A DNA stretch of 64,000 bases. Source: Alkalihalobacterium sp048323755. Its GTDB lineage: Bacteria > Bacillota > Bacilli > Bacillales > Bacillaceae_F. Positions 42,059 to 51,544 of this stretch are shown here, piece by piece. Every line of letters starts with the position of its first letter. The first letter of the stretch is position 1. A program made the translations under genes and the position numbers. The notes under the pieces were generated by a model. The model had not been told where the DNA came from. It did not search any database and was given only the letters and a program-made list of their open reading frames with translations. The DNA is taken from positions 103,052 to 167,051 of the forward strand of contig NZ_JBLWFS010000009.1 of assembly GCF_048323755.1 (NCBI RefSeq), given 5' to 3'.

Positions 42059-43107
42059 TATCGTTCACCTAACCTAGCTAATACGAGCCTTATTTTGAAA
42101 AAACTAATGTCCATTGGAAGTTGCTTTTTTAAATCACTGAGTTTTTTATTAGAATTATTTGCGATCACTTCTGATATGAGTTCCACCTCTTCTTCCTCAA
42201 TAAAAGAAGTTAATTCTAATGATTTATCCTCTAACATTATTTCAACTATATGATCTTCAATTGTATTCACTTTTAAATTACGCTGAGTTGCAATCTCCTC
42301 AAGTGACAGTCCGCGTTTCATTAAGAGATACGTTTGCCTTGTTGAATTTGTCATTTGAATGGAGCGATTTATATCTGAAATAAATGTATTCAAGAATGGA
42401 GTTTGATGACCGTTTACTTGCATCTCATCCAACATTCTGTGCACAATCGACAAATGGATTAGCTGAATAGCCTCCTTATCTTTTTGGTACATTGAGGCTA
42501 ATTGTTCATTTGTTAGACCAATACGATGTGACCCTGATAACTTATATGTAAAGATCTCAGCTTCTTCCTTCGAAACTTTACTTAGTAAAAAAAATAACTC
42601 CTCGTATAGTCGAATACTAAACTGCTTCCGATTGGACTGTTTCGGGAAGTGTTTTTTGACCCACCCTTTCACTTGTTCGTCTTTTATAATGGGAAAGAAA
42701 TGATGACTCTTCGCCTCTAAACAAGATAATGATTGTATGGTCAATACAAGTCTTGACCAAAACAGTGTAGAAGCACCTTTATGCTTCCACCCATTTAGAT
42801 AAAATATATAATCTAATTCCTTGAGTTCCCTCCGTAAAATTTCTTCACCTTTTTTTGTGATTTTATAGGTCAATTCACTTTCCTGTTTAATATAATGATT
42901 ACTAAGTAATTCTTCTAGTACTTGATCCAAATCATCTCGAAGTAGACGGGGCAAGATCCCAAACAAAAATAAACATTGATACAAATGCCCGTCTTGAATA
43001 GTTTGAGATGAACGTTTCCCTTTGAGTAAATGATATATTCCTGATATCGTACGGTCCCCGTTAAAAAGGGAAATGAGATACAATAAAATTAATGTAATTG
43101 TAGACAC
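42058..43107 (-). CDS. ypbB: YpbB, helix-turn-helix domain protein
   Basis: 349 aa. N-terminal part NGDRTISGIYHLLKGKRSSQTIQD, a long helical middle, and a C-terminal HTH-like segment (KRGLSLEEIATQRNLKVNTIEDHIVE, near 270-295) of the kind found at RecQ C-termini. It sits just before recQ and shares a transcript, so it may act with the helicase. I chose GTG at 43107 (GTGGGG 6 nt upstream) over ATG 43128 or the long frame to 43182, neither of which has an SD. Confidence 0.85.
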   Translation of the reverse strand: MSTITLILLYLISLFNGDRTISGIYHLLKGKRSSQTIQDGHLYQCLFLFGILPRLLRDDLDQVLEELLSNHYIKQESELTYKITKKGEEILRRELKELDYIFYLNGWKHKGASTLFWSRLVLTIQSLSCLEAKSHHFFPIIKDEQVKGWVKKHFPKQSNRKQFSIRLYEELFFLLSKVSKEEAEIFTYKLSGSHRIGLTNEQLASMYQKDKEAIQLIHLSIVHRMLDEMQVNGHQTPFLNTFISDINRSIQMTNSTRQTYLLMKRGLSLEEIATQRNLKVNTIEDHIVEIMLEDKSLELTSFIEEEEVELISEVIANNSNKKLSDLKKQLPMDISFFKIRLVLARLGER

Positions 43108-43263
43108 AATTTTCCCCACTTTTATCATTTGTTTATATTTATAGGGTACAACTATATAATAACAAAACGCGAATAACAACATGTAGTTTATTTTTAGAGA
43201 AATTCGGCAATAAATAAACTGCGAGACCCCTTATGTGATAAGTATTCTCAATAGATTTAATTG

Positions 43264-43292
43264 TTGAAATGTTGGTCAAACATCTATACAAT
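43264..43292 (+). promoter_or_regulatory. Candidate promoter for fer
   Basis: TTGAAA (43264-43269), 17 nt, TACAAT (43287-43292). A second TTGACT at 43332-43337 with an AT-rich -10 region nearer fer is an alternative. Confidence 0.5.
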
Positions 43293-43410
43293 ATATAATA
43301 GAAATTGTATTCCTTACCAACAGTCACAAACTTGACTAAGATACATCTTATTATACATAGGGGATTATTTAAGGAATGCTTATTTTACAACCTACATGGA
43401 GGGATTTATT

Positions 43411-43659
43411 ATGCCAAAATACACAATTGTTGACAAAGATACTTGTATCGCATGTGGTGCCTGTGGAGCAGCTGCGCCAGACATTTACGATTACGATGAT
43501 GATGGAATTGCATTCGTAACACTTGATGACAATCAAGGGATTGTAGAAATTCCAGATGTATTATTAGATGACATGAATGATGCATTTGAGGGTTGCCCTA
43601 CTGACTCAATTAAAATTGCAGACGAATCATTTGATGGTGACGCTTTAAAATTTGAATAG
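43411..43659 (+). CDS. fer: 4Fe-4S ferredoxin
   Basis: 82 aa, identical in length to B. subtilis Fer. Cysteines C12-x2-C15-x2-C18 (DTCIACGACGAAAPD) and the distal EGCPTDSI ligate a single [4Fe-4S] cluster; the protein is otherwise very acidic. It is an electron carrier, for example to cytochromes P450 or fatty-acid desaturase. Start ATG at 43411 behind GGAGGG; the frame to 43396 is overlong. Divergent from ypbB, its conserved neighbour. Confidence 0.95.
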   Translation: MPKYTIVDKDTCIACGACGAAAPDIYDYDDDGIAFVTLDDNQGIVEIPDVLLDDMNDAFEGCPTDSIKIADESFDGDALKFE

Positions 43660-43664
43660 TATTA

Positions 43665-43702
43665 GAAAAGAGGCAACACATAAATGTGTTGGCCTCTTTT
43701 TT
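43665..43702 (+). terminator. Terminator after fer
   Basis: Stem AAAAGAGG(C)CAACACAT / ATGTGTTGGCCTCTTTT with one bulge, followed by TT. Confidence 0.85.
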
Positions 43703-43944
43703 ATGTAGTTTGTTCTCATAAACCTATGATGTAAGCTAAAAATAACCTCGAGTAAATTAAGGCCTTGCATCATCTCCTGTGAATTGATATTAATAAATAA
43801 CTTTTTATTGCTTCCATCCAAGTTGTAGCACGTTCATTCTTTAATTCTCTAATTACTTTTTCTCAATCAATTATACCGATACTCTGTTAACGAAATATTA
43901 AGTTACTTTAAAAAAAGCTATATTAAATAATACTGTTGATATCC
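43703..43944. other. Non-coding AT-rich region after fer
   Basis: About 240 bp with no ORF of plausible coding character and no clear repeat before the nested palindrome at 43945. Confidence 0.5.
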
Positions 43945-44013
43945 GTTGATTTTGGGCTCATCGTGTGAAATGTTAATTTCCACACACCTATTAGGAATGA
44001 GCCCAAAATCAAC
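43945..44013. repeat. Nested 69-bp palindrome
   Basis: Perfect 17-bp arms GTTGATTTTGGGCTCAT (43945-43961) and its complement (43997-44013) enclose a second hairpin (GTGTG-AAAT ... ATTT-CCACAC). No T run on either side, so not a simple terminator. It may be an IS/MITE remnant or a structured RNA. Confidence 0.7.
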
Positions 44014-44054
44014 AATACTCTTTAACAGGGCTAATCTTTGAGAAAGGGGCGAAA

Positions 44055-44089
44055 TAAATAAAAGAGTGCTACATTTATTATCAGCACTC
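44055..44089 (-). terminator. Terminator after the GntR-family gene
   Basis: Minus: GAGTGCT ... AGCACTC followed by TTTTATTTATTT. Confidence 0.85.
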
Positions 44090-44100
44090 CTTCACATCAA

Positions 44101-44817
44101 CTACTCTTTAGTTATGTTTGAAAATAACCCTTTTTCAACACCAACAATATGCTCCATCATTGCTTCATAAGCACCTTGTTGATTTTTTTCCTTTATTGCT
44201 TCATATATCCGCAAATGTTCCTCGAATAATTGATCCATTTTGCGTTGTTCTGAATATAATAGAACTTTTCTTGCCTCTCTCATTGATTGGTGCATCACAT
44301 CGGATACATTACCGACAAGCTTTGATAGCATTTCGTTTTTCGTCGCACTTACAATTGACTTATGGAAATCGACATCAGCTTTTTCACCAATTGTACCGTC
44401 ACCTTCAGCCTGTTGCATCTCGTTAAGAGCCTGTTCCATTTGTCTTAAATCTTCTTCCGTTCGATTGAGAGCTGCAAGTGAAGCTGCACCCGTTTCAATT
44501 ACTTTTCTTATCTCAAAAAGTTCTCGCATATCTTCTTGTTGCATTAATTGAACGCCTGGAATAATACTACCGATTAAATCAAGGTCAACCTTTTTTACGA
44601 ATGTACCTTCTCCTTGACGCATATCTATATATCCCATTGCTTTTAATGCACTTAAGGCTTCTCTTATTGCTGAACGCCCAACATTAAACTCTTCGGCTAA
44701 TTGTTGAACAGAAGCTAACCTCTCACCAGGCTTTACTTCACCTTTTTTGATCATATCCATTAATTGTTCTGCGACAATTTCATAAATCTTTTTTGGCTTC
44801 ACCTTACGTATTGCCAC
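44101..44817 (-). CDS. GntR family regulator, FadR subfamily (LutR-like)
   Basis: 238 aa. N-terminal winged HTH (about 8-72; GERLASVQQLAEEFNVGRSAIREALSAL) and C-terminal all-helical FCD effector domain (about 95-225; metal-binding residues likely in DVDFHKSI and EEHLRIYEAI). It is closest in my memory to LutR (YvfI), which represses lactate-utilisation genes in B. subtilis, but no lutABC or lctP is in this window, so effector and target are open. SD AAGGTGG. It has its own terminator, so probably a single gene. Confidence 0.85.
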   Translation of the reverse strand: MAIRKVKPKKIYEIVAEQLMDMIKKGEVKPGERLASVQQLAEEFNVGRSAIREALSALKAMGYIDMRQGEGTFVKKVDLDLIGSIIPGVQLMQQEDMRELFEIRKVIETGAASLAALNRTEEDLRQMEQALNEMQQAEGDGTIGEKADVDFHKSIVSATKNEMLSKLVGNVSDVMHQSMREARKVLLYSEQRKMDQLFEEHLRIYEAIKEKNQQGAYEAMMEHIVGVEKGLFSNITKE

Positions 44818-44991
44818 GACTCCACCTTCTTTACTGTCATATCTCCTGTTCTAATGCTCTTCACTATTATTATATATAGAATTTAGGAAACGCTTTCGTA
44901 GTGAATATGAATAAATTGTACCGGTAATATAACGAATTAGCAACAGTTATTAACAATACTTGGTTTTTGCTTAAGGTGAAGTCAGTAAGTT

Positions 44992-46074
44992 CTATAAAAT
45001 GAGCCCTTCTAAAGCTAACAACACATTATTGGACCATATTTCAGAAAAAGAAGAAAGCGGCAGTGGATTCGTGCCTACTCCAACCTCAATCGTGAAACCT
45101 GGACGCCCTGTTTCTTGAATAAACCAGTCTTTATATCCCCCGTCACTCTCAGCAGTGTGAACCGGAACGTAGGAACTCACTAGCGAGAGACGTTCAACCA
45201 TTTCTTTACTTTCTGCTGGTTCATAACCTCGGTAACCCCAATAAATAACTTGGCCTTGGGAATGAAATGCTAAAACGTGGGAGAAGTTATGTGAACGTGT
45301 AAAATCATAAACTGCTCTAGCTTCAGGTTCTGTTAATGGTGCAGTCCCGCTATAATGCCTAGGCCAAGGTTGTTGAGGACTCTCATCTGCTTCTATCTCC
45401 CACCCAGCTGGCCATTGATGATTTAAGTCCACTCCTCTAATATTACTAGACCAGTGATCAAACTCCGTACAACCTTTATTAATTGTCAATACTTCTTTAT
45501 ACATCGGATGTTCTGGATAAATTCCTTGCTGAACTAACTCAACACCATCTGGATTCACAAGAGGAACTATATATAAAGTAACTTTTTGGAAGAGATCTTT
45601 CAGCTCATATCCATGCCACCTTTGCTTATTTTTATAGTGATGAAGCAGCTCTTCAATGAACGTCATTAAGAACTTACTCGTTAACCATTCATTCGCATGC
45701 CATCCACCAGAATAAAAGATTTCCTTTTTTCCACTTCCAATTTTAAAACTATACAAAGGATGAGACAAAACCGATTGACCCATTGTATTAATCGAAAGAA
45801 AATGAGTAGAAATGTAATCGCGGTAATTTTCTTGTAATGACTTAACATCCCAATCTAAATCGGTAGGACCGTATTCACATAAACACTGAAAATGTGCATT
45901 TTGTAATGTTAACGCTTTAGTTATTGCTGGTATTTCTAACACTTCTCCTGGATAAATATAGGATTTTTCATTCATGATTTGTCGATTAAACAAAATTAAG
46001 TCAAAAGGTCGAATACCAAACTTAACAGCTACTTTTCTAATCGTATCCCCTTTTTGAACAGTGTACGCTCTCAT
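44992..46074 (-). CDS. LysM / M14 gamma-D-glutamyl-L-diamino acid peptidase
   Basis: 360 aa. An N-terminal LysM (about 2-46: YTVQKGDTIRKVAVKFG ... PGEVLEIP) is followed by a zinc carboxypeptidase domain: YSGGWHANEW (HxxE zinc ligands), VDLNHQWPAGWE, AFHSQGQVIYW (third zinc His) and FTIEVGVGTNPLP (catalytic Glu). Such endopeptidase I-type enzymes cut the gamma-D-Glu-meso-DAP bond in spore or cell-wall peptides (YqgT-like). No signal peptide, as in the sporulation enzyme. ATG at 46074 has GGAGGGAG upstream. Confidence 0.9.
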   Translation of the reverse strand: MRAYTVQKGDTIRKVAVKFGIRPFDLILFNRQIMNEKSYIYPGEVLEIPAITKALTLQNAHFQCLCEYGPTDLDWDVKSLQENYRDYISTHFLSINTMGQSVLSHPLYSFKIGSGKKEIFYSGGWHANEWLTSKFLMTFIEELLHHYKNKQRWHGYELKDLFQKVTLYIVPLVNPDGVELVQQGIYPEHPMYKEVLTINKGCTEFDHWSSNIRGVDLNHQWPAGWEIEADESPQQPWPRHYSGTAPLTEPEARAVYDFTRSHNFSHVLAFHSQGQVIYWGYRGYEPAESKEMVERLSLVSSYVPVHTAESDGGYKDWFIQETGRPGFTIEVGVGTNPLPLSSFSEIWSNNVLLALEGLIL

Positions 46075-46203
46075 AATCTCCCTCCTCACTTTACTTTATG
46101 AACCTTTTCTTAAAATAAGAAGAATTCATCTTACAGAAACCGGACCAATTGGTTCACAATTAGTAAACAGGAGAAGCACTTAAAATGAAACCTTTCTAAA
46201 TTA

Positions 46204-46280
46204 AATAAGAGAAGGCGTGCTTAGTAAGTGTGGGCTTTATCAATTAATTTGCCACAACTAAAGCTGCCTTCTCTTTTTTT
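46204..46280 (-). terminator. Terminator after the M23 peptidase gene
   Basis: AGAGAAGGC / GCCTTCTCT arms (46208-46216 and 46266-46274) close a loop of about 50 nt; on minus TATTTAATTT follows, on plus TTTTTTT. Confidence 0.6.
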
Positions 46281-47277
46281 ATTGTGTCACTTGGAGAACG
46301 TCACCTGGGAATATGAGATCCCCTTTCAACTCATTATGTTCTCTTATAGTTGCAATAGAAACATTATATTCGATTGCTATTTCATGTAGTGTCTCGCCAG
46401 CCTTAACGACATGAATTAAGTCATTTTCGTTTGTGTAAACAATTAAATTTTGGTCGACATGAATGAACTCATTATCAAGCTCATTCCATTTTTTTATTTG
46501 CTCGACCGAAACTTGGTGTTGTTCCGCTAAGCTCCAGAGCGTGTCCCCTTTCTCAATCGTAAGAATTATTTGCTGCTCAGTTATTTCAGTTACTTGCTCC
46601 TTTGCTGTATCATCCTGTTTGATCGGAAACTTTGTTGTCTTATTCGAATCCAAATATGTATAGTGCTCACTAACTACTTCATCGTTTTCATCTTCAATTA
46701 ATTGATACTTAGCTGACAATACCTCTTGAAACTCATTTTCCGTACCTTTTTCGTCTATAACAGCGACTAATGAATTCGGCTCATCTTTTAATACGAGTAA
46801 TGGGTCAATCGAATTCGTTTTACTTATATTCCATTCTCCGACATGCACTTCAAAATGTAAGTGATTTCCTGACGAACGTCCGGTATTTCCAACTGTACCG
46901 ATAACTTGTCCTTGTTCTACACTGTCTCCTTCACTTAAATACCTCTCATGCATATGGGCATAGATTGTCTCTAGCTCTGAGTCGTGTTTAACAAAAATAA
47001 CATTACCATATGTATCCGAATAGTATGACCTCGAAACAGTTCCATCTTTTATCGATACAATTGGAGTTCCCTCAGGTGCAGCGATGTCTATACCAAAATG
47101 ACGTCCACCCCTTGTTCCATAATGATCAGATATCTCACCTTCAGTTGGCCATATTAAAGCATTGATTAACTCTTCTTCTATCGTTTTTGCATAAGCAGGA
47201 ACTGTTCCTATGAATAGGATGCCGATCAAACCGGTAATTGCTCCTACAATCCATATTCGTCTAAAATAATCTACCAT
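46279..47277 (-). CDS. M23 (LytM) peptidase with two LysM domains
   Basis: 332 aa. Signal peptide or anchor (residues 1-31, ...VPAYA), then a peptidase M23 domain (about 45-165: GRHFGIDIAAPEGTPI and GNHLHFEVHVG carry the zinc ligands H/D/H), then a linker and two LysM repeats (about 238-282, IEKGDTLWSLAEQHQ; 287-330, VKAGETLHEIAIEYN). A secreted or envelope peptidoglycan endopeptidase. The real start is ATG 47277 (AAGGAGG); the frame extends upstream only by reading into a repeat. Confidence 0.92.
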   Translation of the reverse strand: MVDYFRRIWIVGAITGLIGILFIGTVPAYAKTIEEELINALIWPTEGEISDHYGTRGGRHFGIDIAAPEGTPIVSIKDGTVSRSYYSDTYGNVIFVKHDSELETIYAHMHERYLSEGDSVEQGQVIGTVGNTGRSSGNHLHFEVHVGEWNISKTNSIDPLLVLKDEPNSLVAVIDEKGTENEFQEVLSAKYQLIEDENDEVVSEHYTYLDSNKTTKFPIKQDDTAKEQVTEITEQQIILTIEKGDTLWSLAEQHQVSVEQIKKWNELDNEFIHVDQNLIVYTNENDLIHVVKAGETLHEIAIEYNVSIATIREHNELKGDLIFPGDVLQVTQ

Positions 47278-47307
47278 GCTTGCCTCCTTAATTTTCCTTA
47301 AGTACGT

Positions 47308-47510
47308 GTTCAAAAAGGAGGACAAAAAGATCCAAGAAGTTCGAGGCGGTGCAGTTGCGAGTACCACAGCTTATGCTATTAATACGTGAGGAACGCAGCA
47401 GCAAACCAACGAGCTTCCACAGGATGTGGTGACTTCGACGTTCCCACAGGACGTGGGGGGCTTAGTCGAAGATCATCTACTGCCAGATATTTTTCCCGGA
47501 CTTTTTGAAC
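47308..47510. repeat. 203-bp MITE-like element with GTTCAAAAAG ends
   Basis: Terminal inverted repeats GTTCAAAAAG (47308-47317) and CTTTTTGAAC (47501-47510); interior contains two similar hairpins CCACAGGATGTGG and CCCACAGGACGTGGG, each followed by a short CGA-containing stretch. No ORF and no clear target-site duplication. More GC-rich than its surroundings. Confidence 0.75.
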
Positions 47511-47584
47511 ATCCTCTTAAAGGTTCACACACACAATGTTTATAGTATGGAGGCTTGCCCATTTTTATTACAACAATTTTTTAT

Positions 47585-48679
47585 TTATTCAATTGCCCCT
47601 GAATGGACAATTCGGACATTAAATTTAAATTCTACTTCGATATCTTGATACATCTCTTCCCACTTTTCTGGTTGCCAATTTCTCGTTCTACTTCGATATT
47701 GCTCACCAAGCCCAAGCGGGTCAATTTTTAATTCCTTAAATTTTGTTATTAACTTTTGGGCAGTCTCAGCCTTTTCCTCTTCCATCTTTTTTTCCAATTC
47801 CTCTATGAAACCTGGATCTTCGATATTAATACGTTCAGAAGAATCTGTAATTTCCCCTTTTACATTAACATGATAGATAAATTTTGGAATTTGACCTGTA
47901 TTTTCCATCTTAACTCTATATGAAGATGTTACGTTTTCAACAGCGACAACTAAATCTTCCCCTTCATGAGTAACTAAATGCTGTTGCATACCATGTTTGC
48001 CTCTCATCGTTAAATACCTTAACATATAAGACTCTTGCAAATTAATTTCAGCGACATATTTATCGTGATCAAACAGTGCTGTCCCAATTACATTTAATTC
48101 ATCTTCACCTTTAATTAACGGCAAGTAGGCATCTCTACCATCATTGTACATGCTGTAAAGAAAAAGGTGTAAATTAGAAGGGGGAATTACCCGTTGTTGA
48201 ACGTGATCAATTAAATCAGGGATAAATACTCCAACGCGATCCTCATTTTCATCGACTGTAGTAAAAATATCTTTTGCCTTTCCTACAGAAACAGCCAATT
48301 GTACACGATTTGGAACATCAGGATTTCGATATAAAGCATCTGCTAGATGTTCAATACCCTTTTTGGCAATCGTATTACTAAATATATAGACTCGAGACTG
48401 CCCTAATTTAATCGGACGTTGACTTTTCATATTGATTTGTTCTATGGCCCCATTTGTTGTTTTACCAATACCTGTTAACATTTGGGAAAACAAGGCACTT
48501 TCTTCCCCTTGTTCAACAAAGTTTGGAAAAGCTGCAGTTAATTCAATTTGATCTCCATCTGCTTCATCATAAGCCATTCCATGAACCAATGACAATTCCT
48601 CTATAATATTCGTTTCTACACACCCTGTTAGAACGAAGAGAATTACGGAAGTTAGGATGATCCATCTACATCGTTTCAT
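47585..48679 (-). CDS. Spore germinant receptor C subunit (Ger(x)C lipoprotein)
   Basis: 364 aa. Lipoprotein signal with lipobox LTGC (Cys20), followed by the Ger(x)C N-terminal (VHGMAYDEADG ... GKTTNGAIEQINMKSQRPIKLGQSRVY) and C-terminal domains. The C subunit lies on the outer face of the inner spore membrane and is needed for receptor function. Its ATG overlaps the B-subunit gene by 14 nt. Third gene of the A-B-C operon. Which germinant is sensed cannot be read from sequence. Confidence 0.93.
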   Translation of the reverse strand: MKRCRWIILTSVILFVLTGCVETNIIEELSLVHGMAYDEADGDQIELTAAFPNFVEQGEESALFSQMLTGIGKTTNGAIEQINMKSQRPIKLGQSRVYIFSNTIAKKGIEHLADALYRNPDVPNRVQLAVSVGKAKDIFTTVDENEDRVGVFIPDLIDHVQQRVIPPSNLHLFLYSMYNDGRDAYLPLIKGEDELNVIGTALFDHDKYVAEINLQESYMLRYLTMRGKHGMQQHLVTHEGEDLVVAVENVTSSYRVKMENTGQIPKFIYHVNVKGEITDSSERINIEDPGFIEELEKKMEEEKAETAQKLITKFKELKIDPLGLGEQYRSRTRNWQPEKWEEMYQDIEVEFKFNVRIVHSGAIE

Positions 48680-49772
48680 TTTGATCTTTCCTCACTTTCA
48701 TAACAAGTTGCTGCATAATGAATAAGAAGGGGATATAGACAAAAACAATTCCGAATCCAATATATGAAAAATATTCATTCAACATATTTATATCTTCCCG
48801 ACCTTCTACCATCGCTGTTATTGTTCCTAATAACAGTAAAACAGGTAGTAATAACTTCTTTTGCTGAACTTTGAAAACGCGTTTGCATCCTCTTGTTGCA
48901 GCCCATACCGCAAGTGCAATATTTGGTGCGACAATAATCATCCATAATGAGATACTTATATATTCAAATCGTTCGATAAATGGAAGCTCTACAATTTTAT
49001 ATATAGTTAAAGTGGCCCAAATTGTTCGGTTTAATTGTTCCTCACTAAAAAAAACTAAGCTAACAATCATTAGAAAGGTATAAATAAATGTCGTATAAAG
49101 TGCTCCGAGTTGGGCCCATCTTTGTGAGTCTTTACTATTTTTCAAAAATGGATAATACATCAATAAAAGTTCAAAACCTAAAAACGATAAAGTTGTATCA
49201 CTAGCTCCTAGTAACATCTCCCCAACAGAATGTCTCCAAATCGGTAATAAATTAATGACATTTGCAAATTCAAGCGGCAGGATTAACAGAAGAAATAACG
49301 GTAATGGAATAAAAACACTAATAACAGCCATTCCTACGACAGCGCGAAATCCGCCACTTATTAAATACCAAAGTAACAATACAGCAATTGTACTAAAAAA
49401 CCATGCTGGAACTTCAGCAAACATCCATACTTGTACAACCTCAATAAACGTTCGCAGTACGACTGTAGCTAGACCTAAAAAGTAAATAATTAAGAGAACA
49501 CTTAAAAAGCCGCCAAACCATTTTCCAAACAATTGTTGGTGAACATAGACAATATCACCACCACTTTTATCTAGTATTTTGTAAATCATCCAAATTATTA
49601 GGTGGACAACAATTCCTGCTATGATTACTGCAATCCATCCATCGAAACCAGCTGTTTTTACAACGATCCGTTGATAACCGAGAATGCCGACACCGATTTG
49701 CATGGCATGGATAATAAAAAAAACTAAATAAGAAGATACTTGAACATTTTCTTTTACTTTTGGGGGATTCAT
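48666..49772 (-). CDS. Spore germinant receptor B subunit (GerAB/ArcD/ProY family)
   Basis: 368 aa, ten predicted membrane spans, APC-superfamily-like spore germination permease. Contains QVSSYLVFFIIHAMQIGVGI near the N-terminus, GILGYQRIVVKTAGFDGW and VEGREDINMLNEYFSYIGFG near the end. In studied receptors the B subunit binds the germinant. It follows the A gene by 31 nt and overlaps C by 14 nt. Confidence 0.93.
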   Translation of the reverse strand: MNPPKVKENVQVSSYLVFFIIHAMQIGVGILGYQRIVVKTAGFDGWIAVIIAGIVVHLIIWMIYKILDKSGGDIVYVHQQLFGKWFGGFLSVLLIIYFLGLATVVLRTFIEVVQVWMFAEVPAWFFSTIAVLLLWYLISGGFRAVVGMAVISVFIPLPLFLLLILPLEFANVINLLPIWRHSVGEMLLGASDTTLSFLGFELLLMYYPFLKNSKDSQRWAQLGALYTTFIYTFLMIVSLVFFSEEQLNRTIWATLTIYKIVELPFIERFEYISISLWMIIVAPNIALAVWAATRGCKRVFKVQQKKLLLPVLLLLGTITAMVEGREDINMLNEYFSYIGFGIVFVYIPFLFIMQQLVMKVRKDQNETM

Positions 49773-49803
49773 CTACTTCACCTCCTTCTACTCAAATGGT
49801 ATC

Positions 49804-51303
49804 CTATTCGTCGATATCTTTCGTTCGCTTTACTCTAGTTGCGTTAAATCGTTTCGTATCCTTAGGTCTCATCATGACTGGACGTGAAGAAAAGAATGTA
49901 AAAGGTAATCTAAAAAACGCATCTTTCCAATCTCTTAATCGGAGTGGATAAACAGGTTCTAAATACGGTCTTCCTAAAGAGGTTAAGCGAATTAAATGCG
50001 CAGCAGTAAAGAGTAAACAAATAACGATCCCAACCCCTCCCAAAAATGCAGCAAAGATCATTATGGGAAAGCGTATAATTCTTATCGTGTTACCCATTTG
50101 ATATACGGGGGTTGTGAAAGATGCTAATGCAGATAGGGCGACGATAATTAATAAGATGTTACTCGTTAAACCTGCTTCTACGGATGCTTGTCCAATTACG
50201 ATTCCTCCAACAATACCAATTGTTTGACCGACTTTTGTCGGCAGTCTAGCCCCTGCTTCGCGTAAAAGTTCAATTGTAAACTCTAAAAATAATGCTTCAA
50301 TGATCGGCGGGAACGGGATATTGCTTCGTGACGCAATAATCGTTGCCAGCAAATCTTTTGGGATCAACTCATAATGAAAAGTAATGACCGCAATATAAAC
50401 GGGAGCCGCTAGTATAGAAAATGTTACTGCAAAAAAACGAAGAATTCTTACAAAGGAAGCAATATGCCAAGGTAAGTAATAATCTTCTAGTGATGAGAAA
50501 AATTCTATGAGTGTCGTTGGACCGAAAAAAGCCTCTGGAGAATTATCACTCAAAACGACTACTTTTCCTTCAGTTAGTGCACCAGATACCCGGTCTGGTC
50601 TTTCTGTATTAACATACTGCGGAAAAATAGAAAATGTGCTATCTGAGACCATTTGATTAATCATTGTACTATCAAGAATTTGATCAAATTCTATATCTTC
50701 TAACCTTTGCATCATTGTTTTTACATTTTCCTCATCTGCAATTCCTTCAATAAAAAGTAAAGCTACCCTCGTTTTTGTTATTTTCCCTACTTCAACCTCC
50801 TTTATTTGAAGATTTGGCAGCGGTAATCGTTTACGAATTAAATTAATATTCGTATCCAAAGACTCGATAAATGATTCTTGCGGACCCGTCACAGTAAATT
50901 CAACTTCTGGCATACCTACATCTCGTTCAAAGTTAACACTTGCTTCAATAAGCATACATTTATTCTTATCTGCTAAAAGTTGAACGAGGATATATCCTTG
51001 TAAGACCTTATTTTTTATATCTTTTACGTCACTAGTTATTGAGATCTCCTCAACAGGTATTTTATCTTTAAGTATTTCTAGACCATCAGTAATGTATTTA
51101 TTAATGTAAGGAAGTACATCCTTATGCAGCCGATCTGGATCGACTAGCGTGGAAAAAAACATGATCTTATATGGAACTTCGCTAGTTTGGTGTTCATACA
51201 TACTAAAATCTGTAGACTTCTGGAATGTATTTAGTACGGACATAAGGGTTTCCTGCTGCTTTTGACTACTATGCATTTGTCTTGTCAACCATTTTAAAAA
51301 CAT
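49804..51303 (-). CDS. Spore germinant receptor A subunit (GerA family)
   Basis: 499 aa. A large soluble N-terminal domain (about 1-290; VQLLADKNKCMLIEAS, VVLSDNSPEAFFGPTT) and a C-terminal membrane part with 4-6 spans (about 290-460), including SNIPFPPIIEALFLEFTIEL and TIGIVGGIVIGQASVEAG, ending in a basic tail. It forms the oligomeric core of the receptor. ATG at 51303 has AGGAGAAG upstream; the frame to 51327 is overlong. Heads the tricistronic operon, probably forespore-expressed (sigma-G), though I could not pick out the promoter. Confidence 0.94.
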   Translation of the reverse strand: MFLKWLTRQMHSSQKQQETLMSVLNTFQKSTDFSMYEHQTSEVPYKIMFFSTLVDPDRLHKDVLPYINKYITDGLEILKDKIPVEEISITSDVKDIKNKVLQGYILVQLLADKNKCMLIEASVNFERDVGMPEVEFTVTGPQESFIESLDTNINLIRKRLPLPNLQIKEVEVGKITKTRVALLFIEGIADEENVKTMMQRLEDIEFDQILDSTMINQMVSDSTFSIFPQYVNTERPDRVSGALTEGKVVVLSDNSPEAFFGPTTLIEFFSSLEDYYLPWHIASFVRILRFFAVTFSILAAPVYIAVITFHYELIPKDLLATIIASRSNIPFPPIIEALFLEFTIELLREAGARLPTKVGQTIGIVGGIVIGQASVEAGLTSNILLIIVALSALASFTTPVYQMGNTIRIIRFPIMIFAAFLGGVGIVICLLFTAAHLIRLTSLGRPYLEPVYPLRLRDWKDAFFRLPFTFFSSRPVMMRPKDTKRFNATRVKRTKDIDE

Positions 51304-51448
51304 AGCCACTTCTCCTAGCCTTACCAACTATAGTTTTGTCTTTAGTATTAGAAAACAGTGGTAATGTTATTCCAACTTGGAAAAGTTCGGGTTGTTAATT
51401 AAATATGTGAAATTAAGTTTACCGTTACCAACTAAACCTTAAAACACA

Positions 51449-51516
51449 CAAAAAAAAGCTAACCAGCATCTTGGTCCTCTCACATCTTACCGAGAGTCTA
51501 AATGCTTAATTAGCTT
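51449..51516 (-). terminator. Branched terminator after the vanW-like gene
   Basis: Minus: AAGCTAAtTAaGCAT ... ATGCTggTTAGCTT then TTTTTT, with an inner CTCTC/GAGAG hairpin. Confidence 0.8.
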
Positions 51517-51544
51517 CTTTCTATTTCCTTTTTAGTAACTTTAT

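Noticed and set aside
47278..47367. Longer N-terminus for the M23 peptidase
   Set aside because: The added 30 residues come from the 203-bp repeat, while ATG 47277 has a strong SD and starts right at a signal peptide.
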